Positions 45,669 through 59,019 are shown, counted from the stretch's first letter. The stretch: DNA of 64,000 nucleotides from Pseudomonadota bacterium (GCA_003242685.1 QGVD01000007.1:1-64000); one strand, 5' to 3'. Notes: generated by a model not told the origin, from the letters alone. Numbers and translations: made by a program.

Positions 45669-46295
45669 ATGACACGCCGTTCGAAGAGCAGCGGCCGCTG
45701 GCTGCGCGAGCACTTCTCCGACCCGTTCGTGCAGCGGGCGCAGGCGGAGGGCTGGCGCTCGCGGGCGGTATTCAAGCTCGAGGAAATCGACCGCAGGGAG
45801 CACCTGCTGCGCCCCGGAGACGTCTGCCTGGATCTCGGGGCCGCACCGGGCGCCTGGAGTCAGTACGCGCGGCGCCGGGTCGGCCGCCGCGGGCGGGTCG
45901 TTGCTACCGACATCCTGCCCATGGACCCCATCGAGGGCGTGGAGTTCGTGCAGGGAGATTTCCGGGAGCAGGAGGTCTTCGACCGGATCCTGGCACTGGT
46001 TCCCGAGCGGGGCGTGGACGTCGTACTGTCCGACATGGCGCCCAACCTGAGCGGGGTGGACGCCATCGACCAACCCCGCTCGATGTATCTCGCCGAGCTC
46101 GCCCTGGACCTCGCCGGCCGTGTCTTGAAGCCTGGCGGCAGTGCCCTGATCAAGGTGTTCCAGGGTGCCGGGTTCCAGGAGCTCCTCGCCGCCGCGCGCC
46201 GCAGCTACGCCAAGGTAAAGCTGTACAAACCGGAAGCCTCGCGCGCGCGCAGCCCCGAGATGTACTTGCTGGCTAAGCACCTCTCGATGGTGTAG
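45669..46295 (+). CDS. rlmE: 23S rRNA (uridine-2552) 2'-O-methyltransferase
   Basis: 208 residues from ATG 45669 (MTRRSKSSGRWLREHFSDPF). The SAM-binding motif is CLDLGAAPGAWSQYA near 57-71, followed by VLSDMAPNLSG and LIKVFQGAGF. The K-D-K-E residues are in SRAVFKLEEID, DMAPN, GSALIKVF and SPEMYLL. It modifies the A-loop of 23S rRNA and is heat-shock linked; ftsH follows 44 bp downstream as in E. coli. Confidence 0.97.
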   Translation: MTRRSKSSGRWLREHFSDPFVQRAQAEGWRSRAVFKLEEIDRREHLLRPGDVCLDLGAAPGAWSQYARRRVGRRGRVVATDILPMDPIEGVEFVQGDFREQEVFDRILALVPERGVDVVLSDMAPNLSGVDAIDQPRSMYLAELALDLAGRVLKPGGSALIKVFQGAGFQELLAAARRSYAKVKLYKPEASRARSPEMYLLAKHLSMV

Positions 46296-46339
46296 GTTCG
46301 ATTCGGGCGCCCAGCGCTCCCCGACATGAGGTCCCTGCC

Positions 46340-48253
<1,914 letters not shown>

Positions 48254-48320
48254 CCCTCGCGGCGCACCCGCTCCTCGTCACATCCGGAGCGGCGGGAGCA
48301 GCAGCGCCCTTCTACGCGTG

Positions 48321-48351
48321 AACCCTCTCCCCGCAACGCGGGGAGAGGGTT
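48321..48351 (+). repeat. REP-like palindrome between ftsH and folP
   Basis: AACCCTCTCCCCGC (48321-48334) and GCGGGGAGAGGGTT (48338-48351) form a perfect 14-bp stem with a 3-nt loop. The CCTCTCCCC...GGGGAGAGG wording is like dispersed repetitive palindromes in many high-GC proteobacteria. It might also stop transcription after ftsH, though no T-run follows. Confidence 0.6.
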
Positions 48352-48367
48352 GTAGACTCTCGGTCCC

Positions 48368-49198
<831 letters not shown>

Positions 49199-49202
49199 TT
49201 CG

Positions 49203-50537
49203 GTGAGTCGGCGGTATTTCGGTACGGACGGCGTTCGCGGCCGTGTGGGCGAGCACCCGATGACGGTGGACTTCGCGCTGCGTCTCGCCAGTGCCGCGGC
49301 ACGCGTGCTCGCGCCCAACGGCGGCAAGGTGCTCATCGGCAAGGACACGCGGCTGTCCGGTTACATGTTCGAGTCGGCGCTCGAGGCGGGTTTCGTCGCC
49401 GCCGGTGTGGACGTGCTGCTCATCGGGCCGCTGCCGACGCCGGGCATCGCCTACATGACGCGCCATTTCCGCTGCGACTTCGGCGTGGTGATCAGCGCGT
49501 CGCACAACCTCTACGACGACAACGGCATCAAGTTCTTCGACTCATCCGGCGCGAAGCTCTCCGACGAGCTCGAGGAGCGCATCGAAGCCGAGCTCGACCA
49601 GCCGCCGGTGACGGTTACGTCGCGGAGCCTCGGACGCGCCACCCGCGTGGACAAGGCACGCGTCGAGTATCAGTCGTTCTGCGCTTCGACGCTGCCGCCA
49701 GGAGTCGACCTGTCGGGGCTCAAGATCGTGATCGATTGCGCGAACGGTGCCGCGTACAAGGTCGGGCCGCGTCTGCTGGCCGACCTCGGCGCCGAGATCG
49801 TGCCGATCGGCTCGTCACCGAACGGTCGCAACATCAACGATGGCTGCGGCTCGACCGCGCCCGATCTCCTGCAGCTCACGGTCCCGGGCGTGCGGGCGAA
49901 CGTCGGCATCGCGCTCGACGGCGACGGCGACCGGCTGGTGATGGTCGATCACCTGGGCCGGCTCGTCGACGGCGATCAGCTCCTGTACGTCATGGCGCTC
50001 GCGCGCAAGCAGGCGGGCACGCTGCAGGGGCCGGTCGTGGGCACGGTGATGAGCAACCTCGGGCTCGAGCTCGCGCTGCGCCAGCATGGGATCGAGTTCC
50101 GCCGTGCGCCGGTCGGCGACCGCTACGTGCTCGGCATGCTGCGCGAGTGCGGCGGCGTGCTCGGCGGTGAGACGTCGGGACACATCCTCTGTCTCGACAA
50201 GACCACGACGGGCGATGCGCTCGTCAACGCGCTGCAGGTGCTGGCGATCATGAAGCAGACCGGCCGCTCGCTCGCGGAGCTCACCGCGGGCATGCACAAG
50301 TACCCGCAGGTGCTGCTCAACGTGAAGGTGGCGCGGCGCTTCGATCCGAAGACCGTGCCGGCGGTTCAGGAGGCCGTCGAGCGCATCGAGAAGCGCCTCG
50401 CCGGCGAAGGCCGCGTCGTGCTGCGCGCCTCCGGCACGGAGCCCGTCATCCGCGTCATGGTCGAGGGAAGAGAGGAAGCCGCGACACGCGCGCTCGCCAC
50501 CGAGCTCGCCGACGTGGTGCGCGCGGCCGCCGTGTAG
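49203..50537 (+). CDS. glmM: Phosphoglucosamine mutase
   Basis: 444 residues from GTG 49203 (MSRRYFGTDGVRGRVGEHPM). The phosphoserine loop is VVISASHNLYDDNGIKFF near 97-114, the metal loop DGDGDRL near 240 and the sugar-binding GETSGHI near 322. The phosphate-binding LRASGTEPVIRVMVEG is near 402. It converts glucosamine-6-P to glucosamine-1-P for UDP-GlcNAc, and so serves peptidoglycan and lipid A. The folP-glmM pair is conserved. Confidence 0.98.
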   Translation: MSRRYFGTDGVRGRVGEHPMTVDFALRLASAAARVLAPNGGKVLIGKDTRLSGYMFESALEAGFVAAGVDVLLIGPLPTPGIAYMTRHFRCDFGVVISASHNLYDDNGIKFFDSSGAKLSDELEERIEAELDQPPVTVTSRSLGRATRVDKARVEYQSFCASTLPPGVDLSGLKIVIDCANGAAYKVGPRLLADLGAEIVPIGSSPNGRNINDGCGSTAPDLLQLTVPGVRANVGIALDGDGDRLVMVDHLGRLVDGDQLLYVMALARKQAGTLQGPVVGTVMSNLGLELALRQHGIEFRRAPVGDRYVLGMLRECGGVLGGETSGHILCLDKTTTGDALVNALQVLAIMKQTGRSLAELTAGMHKYPQVLLNVKVARRFDPKTVPAVQEAVERIEKRLAGEGRVVLRASGTEPVIRVMVEGREEAATRALATELADVVRAAAV

Positions 50538-50616
50538 CGGCCTTTCGGTTTATCCCTATTCGCGCGTATCACCGGGCAGGCAGGCCCTGAGGCGGGAGGG
50601 AGAGTGAGTGCGAGCG

Positions 50617-50645
50617 TTGCGCCCGCTGCACTGCGTGGCTATCAT
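50617..50645 (+). promoter_or_regulatory. Candidate sigma-70 promoter of tpiA-secG
   Basis: TTGCGC at 50617-50622 and TATCAT at 50640-50645 with an exact 17-bp spacer lie about 58 bp before the tpiA start in a 165-bp gap. GCGCGCC followed by T6 (about 50652-50657) comes directly after. Confidence 0.45.
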
Positions 50646-50702
50646 CGCGCGCCTTTTTTGAGAATCCCCGTGCGTTGATTCGCGCCGGCGGAAGGACAGG
50701 AG

Positions 50703-51470
50703 ATGCGGCGTCCCATCGTTGCCGGAAACTGGAAGATGCACGGCTCGCGTGCCGAGAACGCGCGGCTGATCGAGGAGATCGCCGCGGGTTTTCCGGAGCG
50801 GCCGGCCGCCGCATGCATCGTGTGTCCGCCCTTCGTGTATCTGCAGGAGGTCGGAAGACTCCTGCGCGATGCGGAGCTCGACTCACAGATCGAGCTCGGC
50901 GCTCAGGACTGCTGCGCCGAGGCGCAGGGGGCGTATACCGGTGAAGTCTCTGCGGCGATGCTCAGGGACGTGGGCTGCACGTACGTGATCGTCGGGCACT
51001 CGGAGCGTCGCACCCTGTACGGTGAGGACGATCAGCTCGTGGCGCGCAAGTTCGCGGCGGCGCAGTCGAAGGGACTCGTGCCGATCCTGTGCGTCGGCGA
51101 GCAGCTCTCGGAGCGTGAAGCCGGGCTCACGAACCAGGTCGTCGGGCGTCAGCTCGATGCCGTGCTCGAGCTGTGCGGTGCCGATGCCTTCGCAGGTGCC
51201 GTCATCGCGTACGAGCCCGTCTGGGCGATCGGGACCGGTCGCAATGCGACGCCGGAGCAGGCGCAGGAAGTACACGCGTTCATCCGGGGACGGATCGGCG
51301 CACGTAATGCTAGAATTGCAGCGGAGACACGCATTCTCTATGGCGGCAGCGTGAAGGCCGGGAACGCGGCGGAGCTGTTCGCGATGCCCGACGTCGACGG
51401 CGGTCTGATCGGCGGCGCTTCGCTCAAGGCCGAGGAGTTTCTGGCTATTCTGGGGGCTGCCCGCTCATAG
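50703..51470 (+). CDS. tpiA: Triose-phosphate isomerase
   Basis: 255 residues from ATG 50703 (MRRPIVAGNWKMHGS); N11/K13-type residues are in GNWKMHG. The catalytic His is in IVGHSERR near 98, the Glu in VIAYEPVWAIGTG near 170 with the flexible loop, and the phosphate-binding GGSVKAGNA near 215. It interconverts DHAP and glyceraldehyde-3-P. AGGACAGG precedes the start. secG follows 15 bp downstream, as in Pseudomonas. Confidence 0.98.
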   Translation: MRRPIVAGNWKMHGSRAENARLIEEIAAGFPERPAAACIVCPPFVYLQEVGRLLRDAELDSQIELGAQDCCAEAQGAYTGEVSAAMLRDVGCTYVIVGHSERRTLYGEDDQLVARKFAAAQSKGLVPILCVGEQLSEREAGLTNQVVGRQLDAVLELCGADAFAGAVIAYEPVWAIGTGRNATPEQAQEVHAFIRGRIGARNARIAAETRILYGGSVKAGNAAELFAMPDVDGGLIGGASLKAEEFLAILGAARS

Positions 51471-51485
51471 GGCGCAGGTTCTGCG

Positions 51486-51878
51486 ATGTTGCGTACGGCA
51501 CTGTCGATCCTGCAGTTCTTCGTCTCGGCCGCGATCATCGGCCTCGTGCTGCTTCAGCGCGGCAAGGGCGCCGACGCGGGCGCGGGCTTCGGTGCCGGGG
51601 CCTCGGGAACCGTATTCGGCGCGCGGGGTGCGCGCACGGCTCTGTCGCGGGCAACCGCGATCCTGGCTGCGATCTTCATGGTCAACAGCCTGGTGCTCGC
51701 GTACATCGGTAATCAGGCGGCCGAAGAGAGGCCGGCGACGATCCTGGACCAGGCGGGTGAGTCCGTGCCCGAGCCGGCGACTGCCGCGCCTGCTGCGACG
51801 GATGCCGTGCCGGAGCCTGCATCTCCGCCGGTTCCGGCGCCTGCGGGCGAATCCTCGGGTGACCGGCCTGTGCAGTGA
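51486..51878 (+). CDS. secG: Preprotein translocase subunit SecG
   Basis: 130 residues. Two transmembrane helices (about 5-23 and 55-73) flank the conserved loop LLQRGKGADAGAGFGAGASG with FGARGARTAL. After residue 75 comes a low-complexity Ala/Pro/Glu tail typical of this lineage. SecG assists SecYE and SecA in export across the inner membrane. It is followed by tRNA-Leu, as in related gammaproteobacteria. Confidence 0.96.
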   Translation: MLRTALSILQFFVSAAIIGLVLLQRGKGADAGAGFGAGASGTVFGARGARTALSRATAILAAIFMVNSLVLAYIGNQAAEERPATILDQAGESVPEPATAAPAATDAVPEPASPPVPAPAGESSGDRPVQ

Positions 51879-51896
51879 TCTCCAGCTCGAAAATCT

Positions 51897-51981
51897 GCCG
51901 ACGTGGTGGAATTGGTAGACACACTAGCTTGAGGGGCTAGCGGCGCGAGCCGTGTCGGTTCGAATCCGACCGTCGGCACCA
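51897..51981 (+). tRNA. tRNA-Leu (anticodon GAG)
   Basis: The acceptor stem GCCGACG (51897-51903) pairs with CGTCGGC (51971-51977), followed by ACCA (CCA encoded, 51979-51981). Anticodon stem CTAGC/GCTAG encloses TTGAGGG, anticodon GAG. The variable arm and GGTTCGAATCC T-arm fit a leucine tRNA. Confidence 0.97.
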
Positions 51982-51997
51982 AATTTTCGAGCCTGAC

Positions 51998-52006
51998 TGT
52001 TACAAT
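51998..52006 (+). promoter_or_regulatory. Candidate extended -10 promoter of the nuo operon
   Basis: TGTTACAAT combines a TACAAT -10 (52001-52006) with the TG extension, located between tRNA-Leu and nuoA. No good -35 is seen; a tRNA read-through contribution is possible. Confidence 0.4.
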
Positions 52007-52078
52007 GCGCGCCTTTGTTTGAGGGGCGGCGAGGCGCCGGTGGGCGTGCTGTCCCGTACGAGCTTGGGCGTCGAGAAA

Positions 52079-52447
52079 ATGCTGTCCAATTACCTCCCGA
52101 TCCTGATCTTCCTGATCGTCGCGGCGGGCGTCGCCGTGGTGCTGCTCGTCCTCGGCACGGGCATCGGCCGCTACTTCGCCCGCTTCCACGGCGATCGTGA
52201 GAAGCTCTCGCCGTACGAGTGCGGTTTCGAGGCCTTCGAGGACACCCGGCGCAAGTTCGACGTCCGCTACTACCTCGTGGCGATCCTCTTCATCGTGTTC
52301 GATCTCGAGATCGCCTTCCTCTTTCCCTGGGCCGTATCGCTCGGAAACATCGGCACGTTCGGCCTCGTCGCGATGGGAATCTTCCTTGCAATACTCGTCG
52401 TGGGCTTCATCTACGAGTGGAAGAAAGGAGCTCTCGAGTGGGACTAG
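52079..52447 (+). CDS. nuoA: NADH-quinone oxidoreductase subunit A
   Basis: 122 residues from ATG 52079 (MLSNYLPILIFLIVA). Three transmembrane helices (about 5-28, 65-85, 92-112) flank the matrix-type loop SPYECGFEAFEDTRRKFDVR with the conserved Cys-Gly. It is a membrane-arm subunit of complex I near the quinone site. The first gene of the nuoA-M operon; its end overlaps nuoB by 10 bp. Confidence 0.96.
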   Translation: MLSNYLPILIFLIVAAGVAVVLLVLGTGIGRYFARFHGDREKLSPYECGFEAFEDTRRKFDVRYYLVAILFIVFDLEIAFLFPWAVSLGNIGTFGLVAMGIFLAILVVGFIYEWKKGALEWD

Positions 52448-52929
52448 ATCCTGAAGGCGCAGAGGGCTTCGCGCAGCGCGGCTTCCTCACGACGCAGGTC
52501 GACAATCTCGTCAACTGGGCCCGTACCGGTTCCCTGTGGCCCATGACCTTCGGCCTCGCGTGCTGCGCGGTCGAGATGATGCACGCAGGCGCGTCGCGGT
52601 ACGACCTCGACCGCTTCGGCGTGATCTTCCGGCCGAGCCCGCGTCAGTCCGACGTCATGATCGTGGCGGGCACGCTCGTGAACAAGATGGCGCCGGCGCT
52701 GCGCAAGGTGTACGACCAGATGGCCGAGCCGCGCTGGGTCATCTCGATGGGCTCGTGCGCGAACGGCGGCGGCTACTACCACTATTCGTACTCGGTCGTG
52801 CGCGGCTGCGACCGCATCGTGCCCGTGGACGTCTACGTTCCCGGCTGCCCGCCGACGGCGGAAGCGCTGATCTACGGCATCATCCAGCTGCAGAAGAAGA
52901 TCGCGCGCACCAGCACGATCGCACGCTGA
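52438..52929 (+). CDS. nuoB: NADH-quinone oxidoreductase subunit B
   Basis: 163 residues from GTG 52438 (MGLDPEGAEGFAQRGFLTTQ), overlapping nuoA. The cluster N2 ligands are the tandem CCAVEMM, then GSCANGGG and VPGCPPTAEAL. N2 is the last electron carrier before quinone. GTG was chosen because no ATG occurs before the conserved region and the spacing with nuoA suits coupled translation. Confidence 0.96.
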   Translation: MGLDPEGAEGFAQRGFLTTQVDNLVNWARTGSLWPMTFGLACCAVEMMHAGASRYDLDRFGVIFRPSPRQSDVMIVAGTLVNKMAPALRKVYDQMAEPRWVISMGSCANGGGYYHYSYSVVRGCDRIVPVDVYVPGCPPTAEALIYGIIQLQKKIARTSTIAR

Positions 52930-52945
52930 ACGAGGAGATTTCGCG

Positions 52946-53647
52946 GTGACGGAGCGCATCGAAGCTCTCGCCCAGAAAGTGATCGCGCGCCTTGGTGACC
53001 GGGTGCGCCGCCTTCCGTCGCTCCCCGATGAGCTCGCCTTCGAGGTCGAGCCGGAATCGCTCCTCGACGTCTGCCGCACGCTGCGCGATGCCCCCGAGCT
53101 CCGCTTCGAGATGCTCATGGACATCGCGGGCATCGACTTCCTCGACTACGGGCGCGACGAGTGGCAGACACAGTCCGCCACCCGCAGCGGCTTCAGCCGC
53201 GGATCGCGCCGGCTCGTCGGGCCGCGGCCGCCGACCATGGAGCGCCGTTTCGGCGTCGCTTACCAGCTCCTTTCGATCACGCACAACGAGCGGCTTCGGC
53301 TGCGCGTGCTCTGCCGGGACAACGAGGAGCCGGTGGTCGATTCGGTCGTGGACATATGGGCGTCGGCCAACTGGTTCGAGCGCGAGGCCTTCGATCTCTT
53401 CGGCATCCTGTTCCGCGGACACCCGGATCTGCGGCGCATCCTCACGGACTACGGCTTCGTCGGTCATCCGTTCCGCAAGGACTTCCCGATGATCGGCAAC
53501 GTCGAGGTGCGCTACGACCCCGAGAAGAAGCGCGTGGTGTACGAGCCGGTGAGCATCGTGCCGCGCGTGGTCGTGCCGAAGGTGATCCGCAGGGACGAGC
53601 GTTACTCGCCGGCGCTGCGCGACGCGGCCGGGACGGGAAAGCAGTGA
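52946..53647 (+). CDS. nuoC: NADH-quinone oxidoreductase subunit C
   Basis: 233 residues from GTG 52946, with GAGGAG upstream. The 30-kDa subunit signature ERETFDLFGI-like block WFEREAFDLFGILFRGHPDL is near 150-170, and HPFRKDFPMIG follows. The stretch around 70-95 (SATRSGFSRGSRRLVGPRPP) is an Arg-rich insertion-like region. It is separate from nuoD, unlike the fused nuoCD of E. coli. Confidence 0.96.
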   Translation: MTERIEALAQKVIARLGDRVRRLPSLPDELAFEVEPESLLDVCRTLRDAPELRFEMLMDIAGIDFLDYGRDEWQTQSATRSGFSRGSRRLVGPRPPTMERRFGVAYQLLSITHNERLRLRVLCRDNEEPVVDSVVDIWASANWFEREAFDLFGILFRGHPDLRRILTDYGFVGHPFRKDFPMIGNVEVRYDPEKKRVVYEPVSIVPRVVVPKVIRRDERYSPALRDAAGTGKQ

Positions 53648-53696
53648 GGAAGACCGGATCGGAAGCCGTCGCGCCTGACGCCGGCCCGCACACACT

Positions 53697-54950
53697 ATGA
53701 GCGAGATCCGCAACTACACGATGAACTTCGGGCCGCAGCATCCGGCGGCCCACGGCGTGCTGCGCCTCGTCCTCGAGATGGACGGCGAGGTGATCCAGAA
53801 GGCCGATCCGCACATCGGCCTGCTGCACCGGGCGACCGAGAAGTTCGCGGAGACCAAGCCCTACAACCAGACGATCCCGTACATGGATCGCCTGGACTAC
53901 GTCTCGATGATGTGCAACGAGCACGCGTACGTGCTCGCCATCGAGCGGCTGCTCGGCATCAAGCCGCCGATCCGCGCCCAGTACATCCGCGTGATGTTCG
54001 ACGAGATCACGCGCATCCTGAACCACCTGATGTGGCTCGGCTCGCACGGGCTCGACATCGGCGCGATGACCGTCTTCCTCCTCTGCTTCAAGGAGCGCGA
54101 GGAGCTGATGGACGTGTACGAGGCGGTCTCGGGCACGCGCATGCACGCGGCGTACTACCGCCCGGGCGGCGTGTACCGCGATCTGCCGGACTCGATGCCG
54201 AAGTACAAGCCGTCCAAGTGGCGCTCGCAGAAGGAAGTCGACCGCCTGAACGAGGCGCGCTCGGGCACCATGCTCGACTTCATCTGGGCGTTCACCGAGC
54301 GATTCCCGAAGAGCATCGACGACTACGAGACGCTGCTCACCGACAACCGCATCTGGAAGCAGCGCACGGTGAACATCGGCGTCGTCTCGCCGGAGCGGGC
54401 GATGCAGCTCGGCTTCTCGGGACCCATGCTGCGCGGCTCGGGTATCGCGTGGGATCTGCGCAAGAAGCAGCCGTACGAGGTGTACGACCGGCTGGATTTC
54501 GACGTTCCGGTCGGCGTGAACGGCGACTGCTACGACCGGTACCTGGTGCGCATCGAGGAGATGCGCCAGTCGAACCGCATCATCCGCCAGTGCGTGGAGT
54601 GGCTGAAGGCCAACCCCGGCCCCGTGATGATCGACGACCGCAAGATCCGCCAGCCGCGCCGCGAGGACATGAAGGGCGACATGGAATCGCTCATTCACCA
54701 CTTCAAGTTCTTCACGGAGGGCTACTGCGTGCCGGAGGGAGAGACGTACGCGGCGATCGAGGCGCCGAAGGGCGAGCTCGGCGTCTATCTCATCTCCGAC
54801 GGCGCGAACAAGCCCTACAGGCTCAAGGTGCGTGCGCCGGGCTTCGCGCATCTGGCCGCGCTCGACGAGATGGTGCGCGGTCACATGCTGGCGGACGTCG
54901 TGGCCGTGATCGGCACGCAGGACATCGTTTTCGGGGAGATCGACCGGTGA
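53697..54950 (+). CDS. nuoD: NADH-quinone oxidoreductase subunit D
   Basis: 417 residues starting MSEIRNYTMNFGPQHPAAHG, the classic 49-kDa motif whose His lies in the quinone cavity. Further conserved blocks are HIGLLHRATEKFAETK, RLDYVSMMCNEHAY and the C-terminal DIVFGEIDR. It is evolutionarily related to NiFe hydrogenase large subunits but without metal. Its stop overlaps the nuoE GTG. Confidence 0.98.
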   Translation: MSEIRNYTMNFGPQHPAAHGVLRLVLEMDGEVIQKADPHIGLLHRATEKFAETKPYNQTIPYMDRLDYVSMMCNEHAYVLAIERLLGIKPPIRAQYIRVMFDEITRILNHLMWLGSHGLDIGAMTVFLLCFKEREELMDVYEAVSGTRMHAAYYRPGGVYRDLPDSMPKYKPSKWRSQKEVDRLNEARSGTMLDFIWAFTERFPKSIDDYETLLTDNRIWKQRTVNIGVVSPERAMQLGFSGPMLRGSGIAWDLRKKQPYEVYDRLDFDVPVGVNGDCYDRYLVRIEEMRQSNRIIRQCVEWLKANPGPVMIDDRKIRQPRREDMKGDMESLIHHFKFFTEGYCVPEGETYAAIEAPKGELGVYLISDGANKPYRLKVRAPGFAHLAALDEMVRGHMLADVVAVIGTQDIVFGEIDR

Positions 54951-55453
54951 CGCAGACCACGGGAGGCGCGGCCGCGCTGCTCTCGGAGCACACGCGCCAG
55001 GAGATCGACCGCTGGGTGGCGAAGTTTCCGCCGGGCCGGCAGCGCTCCGCGGTGATCGCGGCGCTGCGCGCCGCGCAGGAGCAGAACCAGGGGTACCTCA
55101 CCAAGCCGCTCATGGACGCGGTGGCGGAGTACCTGAACCTCCCGCCGATCCAGGTGTACGAGGTGGCGAGCTTCTATTCGATGTTCGAGCTGCATCCATG
55201 CGGCCGGCATCACGTGAGCATCTGCACGAACATCTCGTGCATGCTGAACGGCGCCGACGAGATCGTGGCGCACGTCGAGAAGAAGCTGGGCATCCGCCTC
55301 GGCGAGAGCACGCCCGACGGACGCATCTTCCTCAAGCGCGAGGAGGAGTGTCTCGCGGCGTGCACCGGCGCGCCGATGATGATGGTCGATCACATCTACT
55401 ACGAGAATCTGACGCCGGAGAAGGTCGATCAGATCCTCGACGAGCTGAAGTGA
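54947..55453 (+). CDS. nuoE: NADH-quinone oxidoreductase subunit E
   Basis: 168 residues from GTG 54947 (GTGA overlap with nuoD). The thioredoxin-like [2Fe-2S] protein has the N1a ligands in HVSICTNISCMLNGAD and EEECLAACTGAPMM. The N-terminal helical domain contains ALRAAQEQNQGYL. It is part of the NADH-oxidising module with nuoF and nuoG. Confidence 0.97.
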   Translation: MTQTTGGAAALLSEHTRQEIDRWVAKFPPGRQRSAVIAALRAAQEQNQGYLTKPLMDAVAEYLNLPPIQVYEVASFYSMFELHPCGRHHVSICTNISCMLNGADEIVAHVEKKLGIRLGESTPDGRIFLKREEECLAACTGAPMMMVDHIYYENLTPEKVDQILDELK

Positions 55454-55457
55454 CACG

Positions 55458-56774
<1,317 letters not shown>

Positions 56775-56828
56775 GATCTGACGGGCGCCGCGGGCGGCGC
56801 GCGCGAACTGGCGCTGAGGATTGAGACT

Positions 56829-59000
56829 TTGGATCCCAAAGCAGAAGACCTGGTCAACATCGAAGTCAACGGCGTGCCGCTGAAGGCGCGCAAGGGCGAG
56901 ATGATCATTCGCGTCACGGACGCGAACGGCATCTACGTCCCGCGCTTCTGCTACCACGACAAGCTCTCGGTGGCGGCGAACTGCCGCATGTGCCTGGTCG
57001 AGGTCGAGAAGGCTCCCAAGCCCATGCCCGCCTGCGCGACGCCGGTCGCCGAGGGCATGAAGATCTTCACCAACTCGGCGAAGGCCCTCGGCGCGCAGCG
57101 CGCGACGATGGAATTCCTGCTCATCAATCATCCGCTCGACTGCCCGATCTGCGACCAGGGCGGCGAGTGCGAGCTGCAGGACCTCGCGGTCGGCTTCGGA
57201 CGCGACATCTCGCGCTACACGGAACGCAAGCGCGTGGTGGCCGACGAGAACCTGGGCCCGCTGATCGCCACCGACATGACGCGCTGCATTCACTGCACGC
57301 GCTGCATCCGCTTCAGCGAGGAGATCGCGGGCTATCCCGAGCTCGGCATGATCGGCCGCGGCGAGCAGGCGAGGGTGCGCGTGTACGTCGAGCGCACCGT
57401 CGATCACGAGCTCTCGGGCAACGTCATCGATCTGTGCCCGGTCGGCGCGCTCGTCTCGAAGCCGTACCGCTTCCGTGCGCGCGCGTGGGAAATGACCGCG
57501 CATCCGCTCGTCTCGCCGCACGACGGCGTGGGCACGAACCTGTTCGCGCACGTGCTGCGCGGCAGGCTGATGCGCGTGGTGCCGCGCGAGAACGACGCGA
57601 TCAACGAGACGTGGATCGCGGACCGCGACCGCTTCAGCTACGAGGGCATCTACAGCGCGGACCGGCTGCAGACGCCGATGATCCGCACCGAGCAGGGGTG
57701 GGAAGCCGTCGACTGGCAGACCGCGCTCAATGCCGCCGCGGAAGGCCTGCGTGCGCGTGCGAGCGAGCTCGGCGCGCTCGCGAGCAGCTCGAGCACCGTC
57801 GAGGAGCTCTATCTCCTCAACCGGGTGGTCCGCGGTCTCGGCTCGAACAACGTCGATCATCGCCTGCGCCGGAAGGACTTCCGCGACCAGGACGCCGATC
57901 CGCGCTATCCGTCGCTCGGCATGCGCATCGCGGACGTCGATCGCCTCGGCTCTCTGCTCGTCATCGGCTCGAATCTGCGCCGCGAAGTGCCGATGCTCGC
58001 GCATCGCGTGCGCAAGGCGGCTCGCGGCGGCGCCAGAATCGCTTTCGTCAATCCCGCGCGCTTCGAGTACCTGTTCCCGGTTGCCGGCTATCTCGAGGCG
58101 CCGATCGCCGCGCTCGCTGCCGAGCTCGCTGCGATCCTCGCGGCGCTCACTCAGGACGCACCGCAGAACGTTCCGGCACACCTCGCCGATGCCGTGCGCG
58201 AGGCCCGCGTCACCGACGCGCATCGTGCGCTCGCATCCGAGCTCACGACCGGCGAGCGCCGCGCCGTGTGGCTCGGCGCGCTGGCGCTGCGGCACCCGGC
58301 TTACGCGGATGTGCGCGCGCTCGCTGCGGCCATCGCACAGGCCGCCGGCGCGTCGTTCGGTGAGATCGCTGAAGGCGCGAATGCGGCCGGTGCCTATCTC
58401 GCCGGCGCCGTTCCGCATCGTACGGCAGGCGGCAGGCCCGTTGCGTCGGCCGGGCTCAATGCGGCCGAGATGCTGAGCCGGCCGCTCAAGGCCTATGTGC
58501 TCTTCGGCGGGATCGAGCCGTGGATCGATGCGCTCGATGCCGGCTGCACGCGCGTGCTCGCCGGATCGGAGTTCGTCGTCGCCGTCACGCCGTTCGCGAG
58601 CGAGACGCTCAAGCAGGTTGCTCACGTGCTGCTGCCGATCGGCACCTTCGCCGAAACGTCGGGCACGTACGTGAATCTGGAAGGACAGTGGCAGAGCTTC
58701 GCAGGTGCCGCCCAGCCCGTGGGCGAGGCGCGTCCGGGGTGGAAGGTGCTGCGCGTGCTCGGCAACGTGCTCGGACTCGAGGGCTTCGACTACCAGTCGT
58801 CCGAGGACGTGCTGGAGGAACTGCGCGGGCAGTGCGGCGATGCCGCGCCGGAAGGCTACTGGGGTACACATCGGGCCGGCGTGCAGACGCCCGCGGCCGG
58901 CGTGGTCGATCTGCCCATGTATCAGATCGATGCGCTCGTGCGCCGCGCACCCGCGCTCCAGCGGACCCGCGAGGGACGCAGGGCGCCGGTGACCTACTGA
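56829..59000 (+). CDS. nuoG: NADH-quinone oxidoreductase subunit G
   Basis: 723 residues from TTG 56829, with GAGGA 8 nt upstream. The N-terminal ferredoxin domain binds N1b through CYHDKLSVAANCRMC. The His-ligand N5 cluster follows (HPLDCPICDQGGECELQD), and then N4 (MTRCIHCTRCIRFSEE and LCPVGAL). The rest is a molybdopterin-oxidoreductase-like domain without cofactor. The C-terminal half is less conserved and Ala-rich; it is shorter than E. coli NuoG (about 908). Confidence 0.97.
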   Translation: MDPKAEDLVNIEVNGVPLKARKGEMIIRVTDANGIYVPRFCYHDKLSVAANCRMCLVEVEKAPKPMPACATPVAEGMKIFTNSAKALGAQRATMEFLLINHPLDCPICDQGGECELQDLAVGFGRDISRYTERKRVVADENLGPLIATDMTRCIHCTRCIRFSEEIAGYPELGMIGRGEQARVRVYVERTVDHELSGNVIDLCPVGALVSKPYRFRARAWEMTAHPLVSPHDGVGTNLFAHVLRGRLMRVVPRENDAINETWIADRDRFSYEGIYSADRLQTPMIRTEQGWEAVDWQTALNAAAEGLRARASELGALASSSSTVEELYLLNRVVRGLGSNNVDHRLRRKDFRDQDADPRYPSLGMRIADVDRLGSLLVIGSNLRREVPMLAHRVRKAARGGARIAFVNPARFEYLFPVAGYLEAPIAALAAELAAILAALTQDAPQNVPAHLADAVREARVTDAHRALASELTTGERRAVWLGALALRHPAYADVRALAAAIAQAAGASFGEIAEGANAAGAYLAGAVPHRTAGGRPVASAGLNAAEMLSRPLKAYVLFGGIEPWIDALDAGCTRVLAGSEFVVAVTPFASETLKQVAHVLLPIGTFAETSGTYVNLEGQWQSFAGAAQPVGEARPGWKVLRVLGNVLGLEGFDYQSSEDVLEELRGQCGDAAPEGYWGTHRAGVQTPAAGVVDLPMYQIDALVRRAPALQRTREGRRAPVTY

Positions 59001-59019
59001 TTCGACAGGACGGGGACTC

